NCBI GenBank assembly: GCA_913041775.1 | Contig: CAJWJW010000034.1 | Span: 1 to 10,360, forward strand | Direction: 5' to 3' | DNA: 10,360 bases | Source of the DNA: an uncultured Flavobacteriales bacterium | GTDB lineage: Bacteria; Bacteroidota; Bacteroidia; Flavobacteriales; UBA7430 | Shown: positions 1 through 6,562 of the stretch, in pieces | Layout: the number at the start of each line of letters is the position of its first letter | Numbering within the stretch: position 1 is the stretch's first letter | Notes under the pieces: generated by a model | Database searches by the model: none | What the model saw: the letters and a program-made list of their open reading frames with translations, nothing else | Told to the model about the DNA's origin: nothing | Made by a program: the position numbers and the translations under genes

Positions 1-612
1 ATAATCGTTTTACATATGAGTAATAGAAGGAAATTTATACAGGTTTCTTCTTTAGGTGTAGTAAACGATGCTAAAGGATTGGACTATTTTATACCAGAGA
101 CTTCGAAAGTTGCTTTAGCTCGATTACCAGAAATCCAATCTAATGGATATGTTGGAGTCGTTATTGGCGGACAGCATGCAACCAAGATGATGCCGATATT
201 AAAACTTATTGAGCTGTGCGATTCTTTATCCGAACCTATTGTTTTATTAGGTGGACCCGAGGATAAGCATAGAGGAGAAGAAATTGTTAATGCAGTAGGA
301 GTTAAGGTGTTTAATGGCTGTGGACAATTTAAGTTAGATGAATCCGCGAGTCTTGTACAGCAAGCCAATTGGATTATTACCCACGATACTGGCTTAATGC
401 ATATTGCAGCGGCATTTAAAAAACGAATTGTTTCTGTATGGGGAAACACGGTTCCCGAGTTGGGGATGTATCCTTACCTACCAGATCCTAGTTCTAAAAT
501 TGTACAAATTAAAGGACTCTCCTGTAGACCTTGCTCTAAAATAGGCTACTCAAAATGCCCGAAAACACATTTTAAATGTATGGAGCATAGCGTTTCTGAT
601 TTGAAAATTTAA
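1..612 (+). CDS. Glycosyltransferase family 9 protein (LPS heptosyltransferase type), 5'-truncated by the window
   Basis: The reading frame is open from base 1, so the gene begins upstream. The ATG at 16 lies inside the protein and should not be taken as the start. About 203 residues are visible, against roughly 340 in a full GT9 protein, so this is mainly the C-terminal, nucleotide-sugar-binding Rossmann half. Seen here, counting from the Met at 16: a beta-strand and loop GVVIGGQHATKMMP (about 47-60), IVLLGGPEDK (75-84), and the GT9 signature HDTGLMHIAAAF (123-134) followed by VSVWGNTVPELGMYPY. A Cys-rich tail (SCRPCSKIGYSKCP) is typical of flavobacterial members. Family knowledge: GT9 enzymes move heptose or a similar sugar from a nucleotide-sugar donor onto LPS core in the cytoplasm. 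The actual sugar here is unknown. No N-terminal acceptor domain can be checked. The family call is strong; the substrate is inference. Confidence 0.9.
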   Translation: MIVLHMSNRRKFIQVSSLGVVNDAKGLDYFIPETSKVALARLPEIQSNGYVGVVIGGQHATKMMPILKLIELCDSLSEPIVLLGGPEDKHRGEEIVNAVGVKVFNGCGQFKLDESASLVQQANWIITHDTGLMHIAAAFKKRIVSVWGNTVPELGMYPYLPDPSSKIVQIKGLSCRPCSKIGYSKCPKTHFKCMEHSVSDLKI

Positions 613-617
613 TTTTT

Positions 618-633
618 ATTAAGTGTTCTTAAT
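618..633 (+). terminator. Weak AT-rich hairpin after the GT9 stop codon
   Basis: ATTAAG-TGTT-CTTAAT forms a perfect 6-bp stem with a 4-base loop, starting six bases after the stop codon at 612. It is followed by TTATTTAAAAA rather than a clean T-run, and the stem has only one G-C pair. It is therefore a poor intrinsic terminator and is listed only because of its position. Confidence 0.2.
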
Positions 634-756
634 TTATTTAAAAACCACTTTTGTGTAGTATATGACCCTACAAAATCGGTCCATATATATAAGACTGTAC
701 AATATATGCTTTAGCTATAAATCTCCCATAGAGAATGAAAAACATAGTGTAATCAC

Positions 757-764
757 TAAGTTTG
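757..764 (+). promoter_or_regulatory. Possible -7 box (TAAGTTTG) upstream of the hydrolase pseudogene
   Basis: This is an exact match to the Bacteroidota sigma-ABfA -7 consensus TAnnTTTG, about 70 bases before the ATG at 834. No TTG lies 17-23 bases upstream, so the -33 half is missing. In AT-rich DNA one such match may be chance. Confidence 0.35.
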
Positions 765-793
765 TAGTTACAAAAAACGTATATAAATAGCAT

Positions 794-810
794 AGTGGTA
801 TTTAGCCACT
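794..810 (+). promoter_or_regulatory. Small hairpin in the leader of the hydrolase pseudogene
   Basis: AGTGGT-ATTTA-GCCACT pairs over 6 bp, with one G-U wobble when read as RNA. It ends 23 bases before the ATG at 834. It has no T-run behind it, so it could be a leader structure, a DNA-binding palindrome or chance. Confidence 0.25.
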
Positions 811-833
811 TGTTGTAGTACATTAAAAATATT

Positions 834-1691
834 ATGCGATCCCTTTATAAAACAGATTCTGGAAAAAAAGAAATCATCAATTTATATGATGAAAAACTAA
901 TTGATTTAAACATAGAATATCAATATGAAATCATTAATTTTAGTTACGGAAAAACTAATATTATCATTACAGGCTAGCCCTCAAATCGACCTTTAATTAT
1001 AATACATGGGTCAAATGGTTGTGCCCCAATTAGCTTAGAAACATATCTGAATTTATCCACTCAGTACCAAGTCTTTGCTATTGATGTTCTTGCTCAACCT
1101 AACAAAAGTGTTGAGGCAAGACTAAGTATGAATGATGATTTGTATAGGAAATGGATCACCGAAATAATAAGGTCATTAAAAATAGATAATGTAACCCTAG
1201 TTGGGGTTTCTTTTGCAGGATCAGTGATTTTGAAAACACTAATAAACAGTGAAGATAAAATCAAAGAAGTTTATCTAGCCCCTCCTGCCTTCATTATTAA
1301 TGGAAATCCTCTTATTGCCTTATTCAAGGTATTTATTCCTATGAAGAGGTATATGGAAACTAAAAAAAACTAAATCTGTAGAGAAATTTCTAAGCGAAGT
1401 ATTTACCGATAGAGAAGAATTTGCAATAAAACACCTTTCTAAATTTTTTATTTATTTCAACATGGACTTTACTCCTGGGCCTCTTATTAGTAAGGAAGAA
1501 GTAAATAAATTAAAACCCCAACAACCCTTATAGCTGCTAAGAAAGATATTATGTTCCCTGGTGAGAAAATGCTAAAAAGAGCTGCAAAAACATATTGGCC
1601 AGTAAGATATACCGTACTCTTGGAAAATTCAAAGTACGTTCAAAATAGAGTAGATAACATGAAAATTGAAGAATTAATCATGAAAAAATAA
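834..1691 (+). pseudogene. Alpha/beta-hydrolase pseudogene (one nonsense codon, two frameshifts)
   Basis: Reading through the lesions gives one continuous alpha/beta-hydrolase of 285 residues, starting MRSLYKTDSGKKEIINLYD and ending EELIMKK. Fold landmarks are present: the oxyanion strand LIIIHGSNG, the nucleophile elbow GVSFAG with its serine, and the late strand LIAAKKDIMFPG with the likely acid. There are three breaks. TAG at 975-977 replaces a codon between TG and PSNRP. An A8 run at 1362-1369 has one A too many and ends the frame at 1373. An A4 run at 1512-1515 has one A too few. At 1639-1641 the motif reads NSKYVQN, where relatives usually have His, so the catalytic histidine may also be gone (CAC to TAC). 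The longest uninterrupted piece from an ATG is only 81 residues (1128-1373). It is convergent with the thioesterase, 27 bases away. The original substrate is unknown; the family resembles small soluble esterases or haloalkane-dehalogenase-like hydrolases. Confidence 0.88.
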
Positions 1692-1718
1692 TTCATTCCC
1701 AAAATCTAAACCTTCTGT

Positions 1719-2240
1719 TTACTCCTTAGGCATAAACAGTGCTTTCAATTCTGTGGCCTCCTGAGGGTTCATCTTTCCAGCTAAAATCAAACTTAATTGT
1801 CTTCTTCTTAAAGCTCCTTCGTAGCGGCTTTTTTCTTCTTCCGATTCTGGTATTACTTCAGGCACTGGAATAGGAGTTCCTAGCTGATCTACAGCAACAA
1901 AAGTATAAATAGCTTTGTTACAGTGACTCTTGTCTCCCGAAGTGCGATCTTCCATCCATACATCAACAAAGACTTCTATAGACGAGCTAAAAGCACGCGA
2001 AACTTTTGCTTCGAGCGTAACAATACTACCCATGGGAATGGGTTGCTCGAATGCTACATTGTTTACCGATGCTGTAACTACAATACGCTTGCAATGTCTT
2101 TGAGCCGAAATTGCAGTGGCTATATCCATCCAGTGTAATAATCGTCCACCCATTAAATTATTTAATGGGTTGGTGTCGTTAGGTAGTACGAGTTCGGTGA
2201 TTACTGTAATCGATTCTTTAGCGAATTTGGCCTTTTTCAT
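1719..2240 (-). CDS. Acyl-CoA thioesterase, hot-dog fold (YciA/ACOT7 type)
   Basis: A complete 173-residue protein, the usual length for a single hot-dog-domain acyl-CoA thioesterase. It hydrolyses acyl-CoA to free fatty acid and CoA in the cytosol. The signature NPLNNLMGGRLLHWMD spans residues 24-39. Asn24 matches the conserved catalytic Asn, and Asp39 at the end of the helix matches the catalytic Asp of the ACOT7/BFIT family. The strand VVTASVNNVAFEQPIPMGSI (about 54-73) is the substrate-facing part. The C-terminus carries a charged tail (ESEEEKSRYEGALRRRQ) common in Bacteroidota homologues. The start ATG at 2240 lies just behind a TAnnTTTG box, and no Shine-Dalgarno is obvious. It follows the SPOR gene on the same strand but is 225 bases away, so it is probably transcribed on its own. 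Chain-length preference cannot be read from the sequence. Confidence 0.93.
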   Translation of the reverse strand: MKKAKFAKESITVITELVLPNDTNPLNNLMGGRLLHWMDIATAISAQRHCKRIVVTASVNNVAFEQPIPMGSIVTLEAKVSRAFSSSIEVFVDVWMEDRTSGDKSHCNKAIYTFVAVDQLGTPIPVPEVIPESEEEKSRYEGALRRRQLSLILAGKMNPQEATELKALFMPKE

Positions 2241-2263
2241 CTTGCAAGAGCTATTGTTGGCTG

Positions 2264-2271
2264 CAAAGATA
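2264..2271 (-). promoter_or_regulatory. -7 promoter box (TATCTTTG) of the thioesterase gene
   Basis: Read on the minus strand, TATCTTTG fits TAnnTTTG exactly and lies 23 bases before the thioesterase ATG, giving a short leader. No TTG is present 17-23 bases upstream. The tandem repeat at 2276-2305 occupies the place of the -33 region, so the promoter may need an activator. Confidence 0.5.
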
Positions 2272-2275
2272 AGAG

Positions 2276-2305
2276 TTAATGATTGGTTTATTAATGAATG
2301 GTTAA
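2276..2305 (-). repeat. Tandem imperfect 15-bp repeat over the thioesterase -33 region
   Basis: TTAATGATTGGTTTA (2276-2290) is followed directly by TTAATGAATGGTTAA (2291-2305), identical at 13 of 15 positions. It lies immediately upstream of the -7 box on the minus strand. This is a typical place for an activator or repressor site, but no known operator is recognised. Confidence 0.4.
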
Positions 2306-2341
2306 TAATGATTTTAAAATGTAGAAGTTTTAATCATTATT
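2304..2341. repeat. 10-bp perfect inverted repeat (AATAATGATT / AATCATTATT)
   Basis: The arms are 2304-2313 and 2332-2341. A further TTTT/AAAA pairing inside the arms is possible with a 2-base bulge. It is AT-rich and has no clean U-run on either side, so it is either a weak transcription-end hairpin for the cluster above it or a protein-binding palindrome. Confidence 0.4.
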
Positions 2342-2347
2342 CTTCTA

Positions 2348-2361
2348 ACACTAGAAAGTGT
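2348..2361. repeat. Short hairpin ACACT-AGAA-AGTGT
   Basis: A perfect 5-bp stem with a 4-base loop, just beyond the 10-bp inverted repeat. Alone it would be chance level; it is recorded because it is the middle one of three consecutive inverted repeats. Confidence 0.25.
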
Positions 2362-2387
2362 GGTTCATTTTTGAATTCTAAAACGTA

Positions 2388-2406
2388 GAGTTTAAGACTT
2401 AAACTC
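2388..2406. repeat. 19-base perfect palindrome with one central base (GAGTTTAAG-A-CTTAAACTC)
   Basis: Two 9-base arms are separated by a single base. The tiny loop makes it more like a dimeric protein-binding site, though as RNA a 7-bp stem with a 5-base loop would form. Its half GTTTAAGACT is repeated at 2440-2449. It lies 60 bases downstream of the SPOR stop codon. Confidence 0.4.
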
Positions 2407-2465
2407 CAGAATAGAGAGTAGTTTTATATTTGAGATTCTGTTTAAGACTGAGGAGTAATTATAAG

Positions 2466-3449
2466 CTATTGTTTAAGTAACCAAGTAGAGGTTCCAGTAG
2501 CTCTAAGGTTTTTTAATTTTAAAAGTGCAGTTTCTTTTGAAGAAAAAGTTTGAAAAGCTACACGGAATAATCCTTTAGAATTTTGTCCTATTACAGAAGA
2601 GTCAAATCCTTGTATTTTTAATTTGGAAACTAAATTTACTGCATTTACTTCTGAAGAAAAACATCCTGCAATTAAGTGAAATTGAACAGTGTTTATAATA
2701 GTGGCAATTACTTCAGGTGTACTGATTATATCTACAGAAGTTTCGATTTCCATTTCTGGACTTACTTCAATAGAAGTAAGTATAAGCGTTTCTTTTACTT
2801 CAACTGTACGTGCAGTATAAGTTGCTGCAGGCTTTAGTTTAAATGGATTTAAATAGGCATAGTTTGCATAGGCATCACTCACAGCTTCTTGTTGGAAAGA
2901 TACATAGGTACTCAATCCTATAAGAGGTAATATCACTGCAGCGACTTTCCAGTTAATAGAAGTTTTTGGAGCCTTAATTCTTTTGGCGCCCTTACTAACT
3001 TGCTTTGGAAGACTTACTTCTTTAGCGTGTCTTAAAATTGCTGGAGACTGAATGGTATCTAAACCAAAGGCGTCTAATAAGTAGTTTACTGTATTGTCTG
3101 GTTCAAAAGAAAGTAACCCGTTTAAATCGCGAGATAAAACACCTACTTTGGAGATTTTTACCTGATTTTTATGTTCTAAATCGTTTTGTAAGTTCTTTAT
3201 GTATTGTTCAATTTTTACTTGTGCCGAAGCAAAAGGAATAGATTCGCAATCTGAAATATAATTTGCTAAAAGTCCATCGTTGTTTTTCAATTGCACATTA
3301 AAACTAATGCTTTTGCTTGGCGGACGCAGGGTATGACTTACGGGATGTATTTGTGCCGATTTATAATTGCTGATAAATCCACCTAAACCAGGTACGATAA
3401 CACAATCGTGCCGGTATAATAAATCGCTTATGTAAGTTTCTATGTTCAT
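2466..3449 (-). CDS. HU-CCDC81 and SPOR domain membrane protein
   Basis: A complete 327-residue protein. Residues 1-60 (METYISDLLYRHDCVIVPGLGGFI-like start) and about 60-135 resemble the two bacterial HU-CCDC81 domains, which share the HU DNA-binding fold. A basic stretch (KGAKRIKAPK, about 153-162) precedes one hydrophobic segment (about 167-184), and then comes a low-complexity acidic linker. A SPOR domain fills about 255-326 (FHLIAGCFSSEVNAVNLVSKLK ... FRVAFQTFSSKETALLKLKNL). Family knowledge: SPOR domains bind denuded peptidoglycan glycan strands at division sites. The inferred topology is HU part in the cytoplasm, one membrane span and SPOR in the periplasm. It begins 20 bases after the kdsB stop, so it is probably the last gene of that operon. 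The domain calls are firm; a link between nucleoid and septal wall is only a suggestion. Confidence 0.88.
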   Translation of the reverse strand: MNIETYISDLLYRHDCVIVPGLGGFISNYKSAQIHPVSHTLRPPSKSISFNVQLKNNDGLLANYISDCESIPFASAQVKIEQYIKNLQNDLEHKNQVKISKVGVLSRDLNGLLSFEPDNTVNYLLDAFGLDTIQSPAILRHAKEVSLPKQVSKGAKRIKAPKTSINWKVAAVILPLIGLSTYVSFQQEAVSDAYANYAYLNPFKLKPAATYTARTVEVKETLILTSIEVSPEMEIETSVDIISTPEVIATIINTVQFHLIAGCFSSEVNAVNLVSKLKIQGFDSSVIGQNSKGLFRVAFQTFSSKETALLKLKNLRATGTSTWLLKQ

Positions 3450-3469
3450 AGATGCTAATTTAGGAATTC

Positions 3470-4219
3470 TTATGACTCGGAAAAGAATTTTTTATCGATT
3501 CTTTCTAAATCTTCTGCGCAATCTACAGCAATGCATTCCGACTCTGTTTGGGCTGTTTTAATAGTGCAGCCATTTTCTAACCAACGCAATTGTTCTAATC
3601 CTTCAGATTGCTCTAGTACGCCCATTGGTAATAGAGATATCGCTTTTAAAGTAGCATGTTTAAATGCATAAATCCCTACATGCTGAAAATACGTTTGTTT
3701 ACTTAACCAGTCTTTTTTGTCTACTCCTCTTAAATGTGGAATTGCTTCTCTAGAGAAATAGAGTGCTTGATCTTTTAAACCTATCACAACCTTTGGGCTG
3801 TTCTTGTTTAGAAGAACGTCCACCTCTTTAATCACTTTTATTAAAGTTGCTATTTGTGTACCCTCATCATTAAAACAAGCGGACAAAGTATTGATGTCTT
3901 CAGGATCTATAAAAGGCTCATCTCCTTGAATGTTAAAGACGATAGTATCTGCCGAAAGTTGAAGTTTTTTTGCTGCTTCGGCAATTCTATCTGTCCCACT
4001 TTCATGACTATTTGATGTCATTATAACTTCGCCACCAAAGTTTAGTACATGGTCGAAAATACGTTTGTCATCCGTAGCGACTATAATCCGATTGAGTTTT
4101 GCTTTTAAACATTGTTCATACACGCGTTGTATCATCGATTTTCCGTGTATATCTACTAAGGGTTTACCCGGAAAACGATTCGACTCATAGCGTGCTGGTA
4201 TGATGCCTATAAACTCCAT
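3470..4219 (-). CDS. kdsB: 3-deoxy-manno-octulosonate cytidylyltransferase (CMP-KDO synthetase)
   Basis: A complete 249-residue enzyme, normal for KdsB. It joins CTP and KDO to give CMP-KDO plus diphosphate in the cytosol, activating KDO for attachment to lipid A in LPS synthesis. Seen: the nucleotide-binding loop IPARYESNRFPGKPL (7-21), VATDD (47-51), ESGTDRIAEA (73-82) and NIQGDEPFI (96-104), in which Asp100 should bind Mg2+. Near the C-terminus, VDCAEDLERID carries the second conserved acidic cluster. The ATG (4219-4217) abuts the stop of the receptor gene in the sequence TAAATG, with zero spacing. This suggests translational coupling and shared transcription. Only 20 bases separate its stop from the SPOR gene. 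An LPS enzyme directly behind a TonB receptor is not a layout I recognise as standard. Confidence 0.95.
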   Translation of the reverse strand: MEFIGIIPARYESNRFPGKPLVDIHGKSMIQRVYEQCLKAKLNRIIVATDDKRIFDHVLNFGGEVIMTSNSHESGTDRIAEAAKKLQLSADTIVFNIQGDEPFIDPEDINTLSACFNDEGTQIATLIKVIKEVDVLLNKNSPKVVIGLKDQALYFSREAIPHLRGVDKKDWLSKQTYFQHVGIYAFKHATLKAISLLPMGVLEQSEGLEQLRWLENGCTIKTAQTESECIAVDCAEDLERIDKKFFSES

Positions 4220-6553
4220 TTAGAATTTAATTTTATAAAGTATAGAGTAGGTTCTTGGTCTACCTAAAGAAGCAGGTCTTTGTAGATACTCTCTATTGAA
4301 CAGGTTTTCTATATTAAACGACATTCTACTGTCTTCGGTAAGGTCATAACCTATTCTAAAATCAAGTATAAAATTGTCTCCATTTAAACGATCCCACGAA
4401 GATTTAGTGCCTAAGTAAAAATCGAATAGAGGGTCGTTAAATATTTTGTCAATATTTTTCATAGCGCTGTTGTAGCGTATAGAAAAACCACCATTTAGTC
4501 GGTTGTGTTGAATATGTATGTCAAATTTTGCTAAATGTTCGTAGCGGTATTTTAAAACCCCAGAAGTGTCAATACTTGTAGTGTAATAACTCACAGGTTC
4601 TGTTACCTCACTTCCTCCAGAAATTGTAGTGAACTCACTGTATTCCTTGTGAATATCCTCAATAAATGGAGAGGTGAATGTGTAGCCACCCATAATAGTA
4701 ATTTCAGTTTGACCTATTTTACCTTCGCCACCCCAAGAAATTTCCATTCCTTCAATACGGGTATTACCTATATTAATAGATTTAAAACCAAATCCAGGGA
4801 TTATCCCTTCCCCTTCATTAGACCATTTACCAAAGCTAAACTCCATCATGTCGTCGTACTCCATCACAAATGCTGCTAGGTCAACAAATCCTTTCCAGTC
4901 TCCCAATTGGAATCCTTGCTTAATACCAATTTCAGCACTCCATCCTGTTTCAGGTTGTAGTTCTTCGTTAGGGTAAATGTAAACGGGTCCAGTATTAAAG
5001 GTTACAAATCGTTCTATCATACTTGGGAATCGAATTCCTTCTCCGTAGGATCCTCTTAGATATGTTGCTTTTGCTATTTGGTAATTTACACCTGATCTGA
5101 ATATAGGTTTTGTATACTTGTTGTTTCCGTTATTGAAGTGTTCTAAACGACTACCTAGTGAAATGTTTAATTTTTTGTATTTAATATCTGCTTGAGAATA
5201 AATAGAGTGATTGAGGTTTTTATGTCTACCATAAACCTCCATGTCTTGCCCGTCGCTGTACTTAAAAGTATAGCCAGATGTTAATGTAAGAAAATCTTTT
5301 ATTTGTTTTTGATACTGATAGTCTGCAAAGTAGACATTAGAGAATCTACTCGATCGATTCCCTGAATACTGTGTAGAATCTTGGTAGCCAGGAAGAATAT
5401 TAATTCTAAAGTATCTTGAATTTAAAGAATGTTTAGTCCCTTTTTCTGGATTGCTAAAAGTAATAAATGGATCTATACTTAAATATGCATTATTCATGTA
5501 CCCGGGGTCGTTTTCTAGTGCTTGGTATGCTAAAGAATCGTGTTGCCACATAATAGCATCGCCAATTTCACTACGCATAATATTTGCTTTTACTCCATAA
5601 CTTAGTCCTTCAACTTGTTTGGAATAATTAGTGAATGCCATATTTATTCTAGCTCTTTTACTAGTGACTTTTTCTATATATCCACCATCGTAATAGAGGT
5701 TTGCACCTAGAACAAAATCTTTATTATCTTTTTTATGTGAATGTAAATACGAGATGTTATTCGCAGAAGTATAGCCTCCTTTATACCAATGTAGACTTGC
5801 TCTCTTTGGCTTTCCATAGGCCGTATGCGTAATGCTTAATTTGTTTACGGGTTCGGAAGTAGGGTAGCTTGTTCTAATGTTTATAGAGCCATTAAGTGCA
5901 GAAGATCCAAATAGAACAGAAGATGCACCCTTAATAATTTCAATTTGAGAGATGTTTTCCATGGGGACCAAATGCCACTCTGCTGCTCCTTTGTCGCCAC
6001 TCATTAATGGCATCCCGTCTACCATTACCATTACTCTGGAGCCTGCACCATAACTCCAACCACTACCGCTACGGATGTTGGCTTGGCCGTCTACAACATG
6101 CACCGAAGGTGCTTGGTTTATTGTTCTATCTAAAGAGGCTGCTGCTTTGTTTTCAATTAATTCAGGTTTTATAACGTCCATAGAAACGGTGACTTCTTCA
6201 AGTCTTTGTTCGAATTTCCCGGCAGAAAGTACAACCGTACCTAAAATTTCAGACGATTCTTTTAAGCGTATGTTTAGGTTTGTAGAGCCTGTTTTCTCGG
6301 AACAAATCTTCTTTAAGAAATCTTCAAATCCAATGTATTGAAATAGTAAATCATGACAACCCAATGGAAGTTCAATGCTATAATCCCCATCAAAATTACT
6401 TACAGCACCTAGTCCAGTAATTTTTTTTACTGAAATATTAACGCCTATAAGTTGTTCAGAATCTTGATCTGCAACTTTTCCTGTAACAGTATGTTGCGCC
6501 CATGCATTGCATAGTCCAGAAATAAACACGAGTAATAAGGTAGTTTTTTTCAT
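4220..6553 (-). CDS. TonB-dependent outer-membrane receptor B (non-SusC type)
   Basis: A complete 777-residue receptor. A Sec signal peptide (MKKTTLLLVFISGLCNAWAQ) covers about 1-20. A carboxypeptidase-regulatory-like domain follows (about 21-100, VTGKVADQDSEQLIGVNISV), then the TonB plug (about 107-228), with the shared block VVLSAGKFEQRLE, the SGSGWSYGAGSRV segment (162-174) and IIKGASSVLFGSSALNG (206-222). A 22-strand-type barrel runs to the C-terminal aromatic end (YKIKF). Its length and the absence of a SusD partner argue against a SusC glycan system. It is closer to siderophore or cobalamin receptors, but no substrate can be read from the sequence. It starts 9 bases after the stop of receptor A, its paralogue, and its stop abuts kdsB. 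Energy would come from TonB-ExbBD, which is not in this window. Confidence 0.93.
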   Translation of the reverse strand: MKKTTLLLVFISGLCNAWAQHTVTGKVADQDSEQLIGVNISVKKITGLGAVSNFDGDYSIELPLGCHDLLFQYIGFEDFLKKICSEKTGSTNLNIRLKESSEILGTVVLSAGKFEQRLEEVTVSMDVIKPELIENKAAASLDRTINQAPSVHVVDGQANIRSGSGWSYGAGSRVMVMVDGMPLMSGDKGAAEWHLVPMENISQIEIIKGASSVLFGSSALNGSINIRTSYPTSEPVNKLSITHTAYGKPKRASLHWYKGGYTSANNISYLHSHKKDNKDFVLGANLYYDGGYIEKVTSKRARINMAFTNYSKQVEGLSYGVKANIMRSEIGDAIMWQHDSLAYQALENDPGYMNNAYLSIDPFITFSNPEKGTKHSLNSRYFRINILPGYQDSTQYSGNRSSRFSNVYFADYQYQKQIKDFLTLTSGYTFKYSDGQDMEVYGRHKNLNHSIYSQADIKYKKLNISLGSRLEHFNNGNNKYTKPIFRSGVNYQIAKATYLRGSYGEGIRFPSMIERFVTFNTGPVYIYPNEELQPETGWSAEIGIKQGFQLGDWKGFVDLAAFVMEYDDMMEFSFGKWSNEGEGIIPGFGFKSINIGNTRIEGMEISWGGEGKIGQTEITIMGGYTFTSPFIEDIHKEYSEFTTISGGSEVTEPVSYYTTSIDTSGVLKYRYEHLAKFDIHIQHNRLNGGFSIRYNSAMKNIDKIFNDPLFDFYLGTKSSWDRLNGDNFILDFRIGYDLTEDSRMSFNIENLFNREYLQRPASLGRPRTYSILYKIKF

Positions 6554-6562
6554 CCTAGGGCA

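Larger units (their letters stand above)
613..833. other. AT-rich intergenic region between the GT9 gene and the hydrolase pseudogene
   Basis: This 221-base stretch has no open frame of useful length and no protein remnant that I recognise in any frame. It holds a weak AT-only hairpin just after the glycosyltransferase stop (618-633), a TAnnTTTG-like box (757-764) and a 6-bp hairpin (794-810) shortly before the hydrolase start. The motif GTAGT recurs (around 656, 764 and 815), which may be chance in such AT-rich DNA. I see no insertion-sequence ends or tRNA. Confidence 0.5.
2241..2465. other. Non-coding gap between the SPOR gene and the thioesterase gene, rich in inverted repeats
   Basis: This 225-base gap lies between two minus-strand genes. 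Read along the minus strand it carries three inverted repeats in a row (2388-2406, 2348-2361, 2304-2341), then a tandem 15-bp repeat (2276-2305) and a -7 box (2264-2271). The 10-mer GTTTAAGACT occurs at 2390-2399 and again at 2440-2449, 50 bases apart. No coding remnant was recognised. The likely roles are the transcript end of the receptor-kdsB-SPOR cluster and the thioesterase promoter. Confidence 0.5.

Noticed and set aside
84..449. Antisense open frame inside the glycosyltransferase gene
   Set aside because: It lies opposite strongly conserved GT9 coding sequence and has no recognisable domain; a shadow frame.
1128..1373. Independent small alpha/beta-hydrolase of 81 residues
   Set aside because: The frame is open upstream to the amber codon at 975, and homologous coding continues after 1373 in other frames. 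It is a fragment of one pseudogene.
2276..2406. CRISPR array or integron-like repeat cluster
   Set aside because: The repeats are different from each other, short and not regularly spaced; there are no spacers and no cas or integrase genes.
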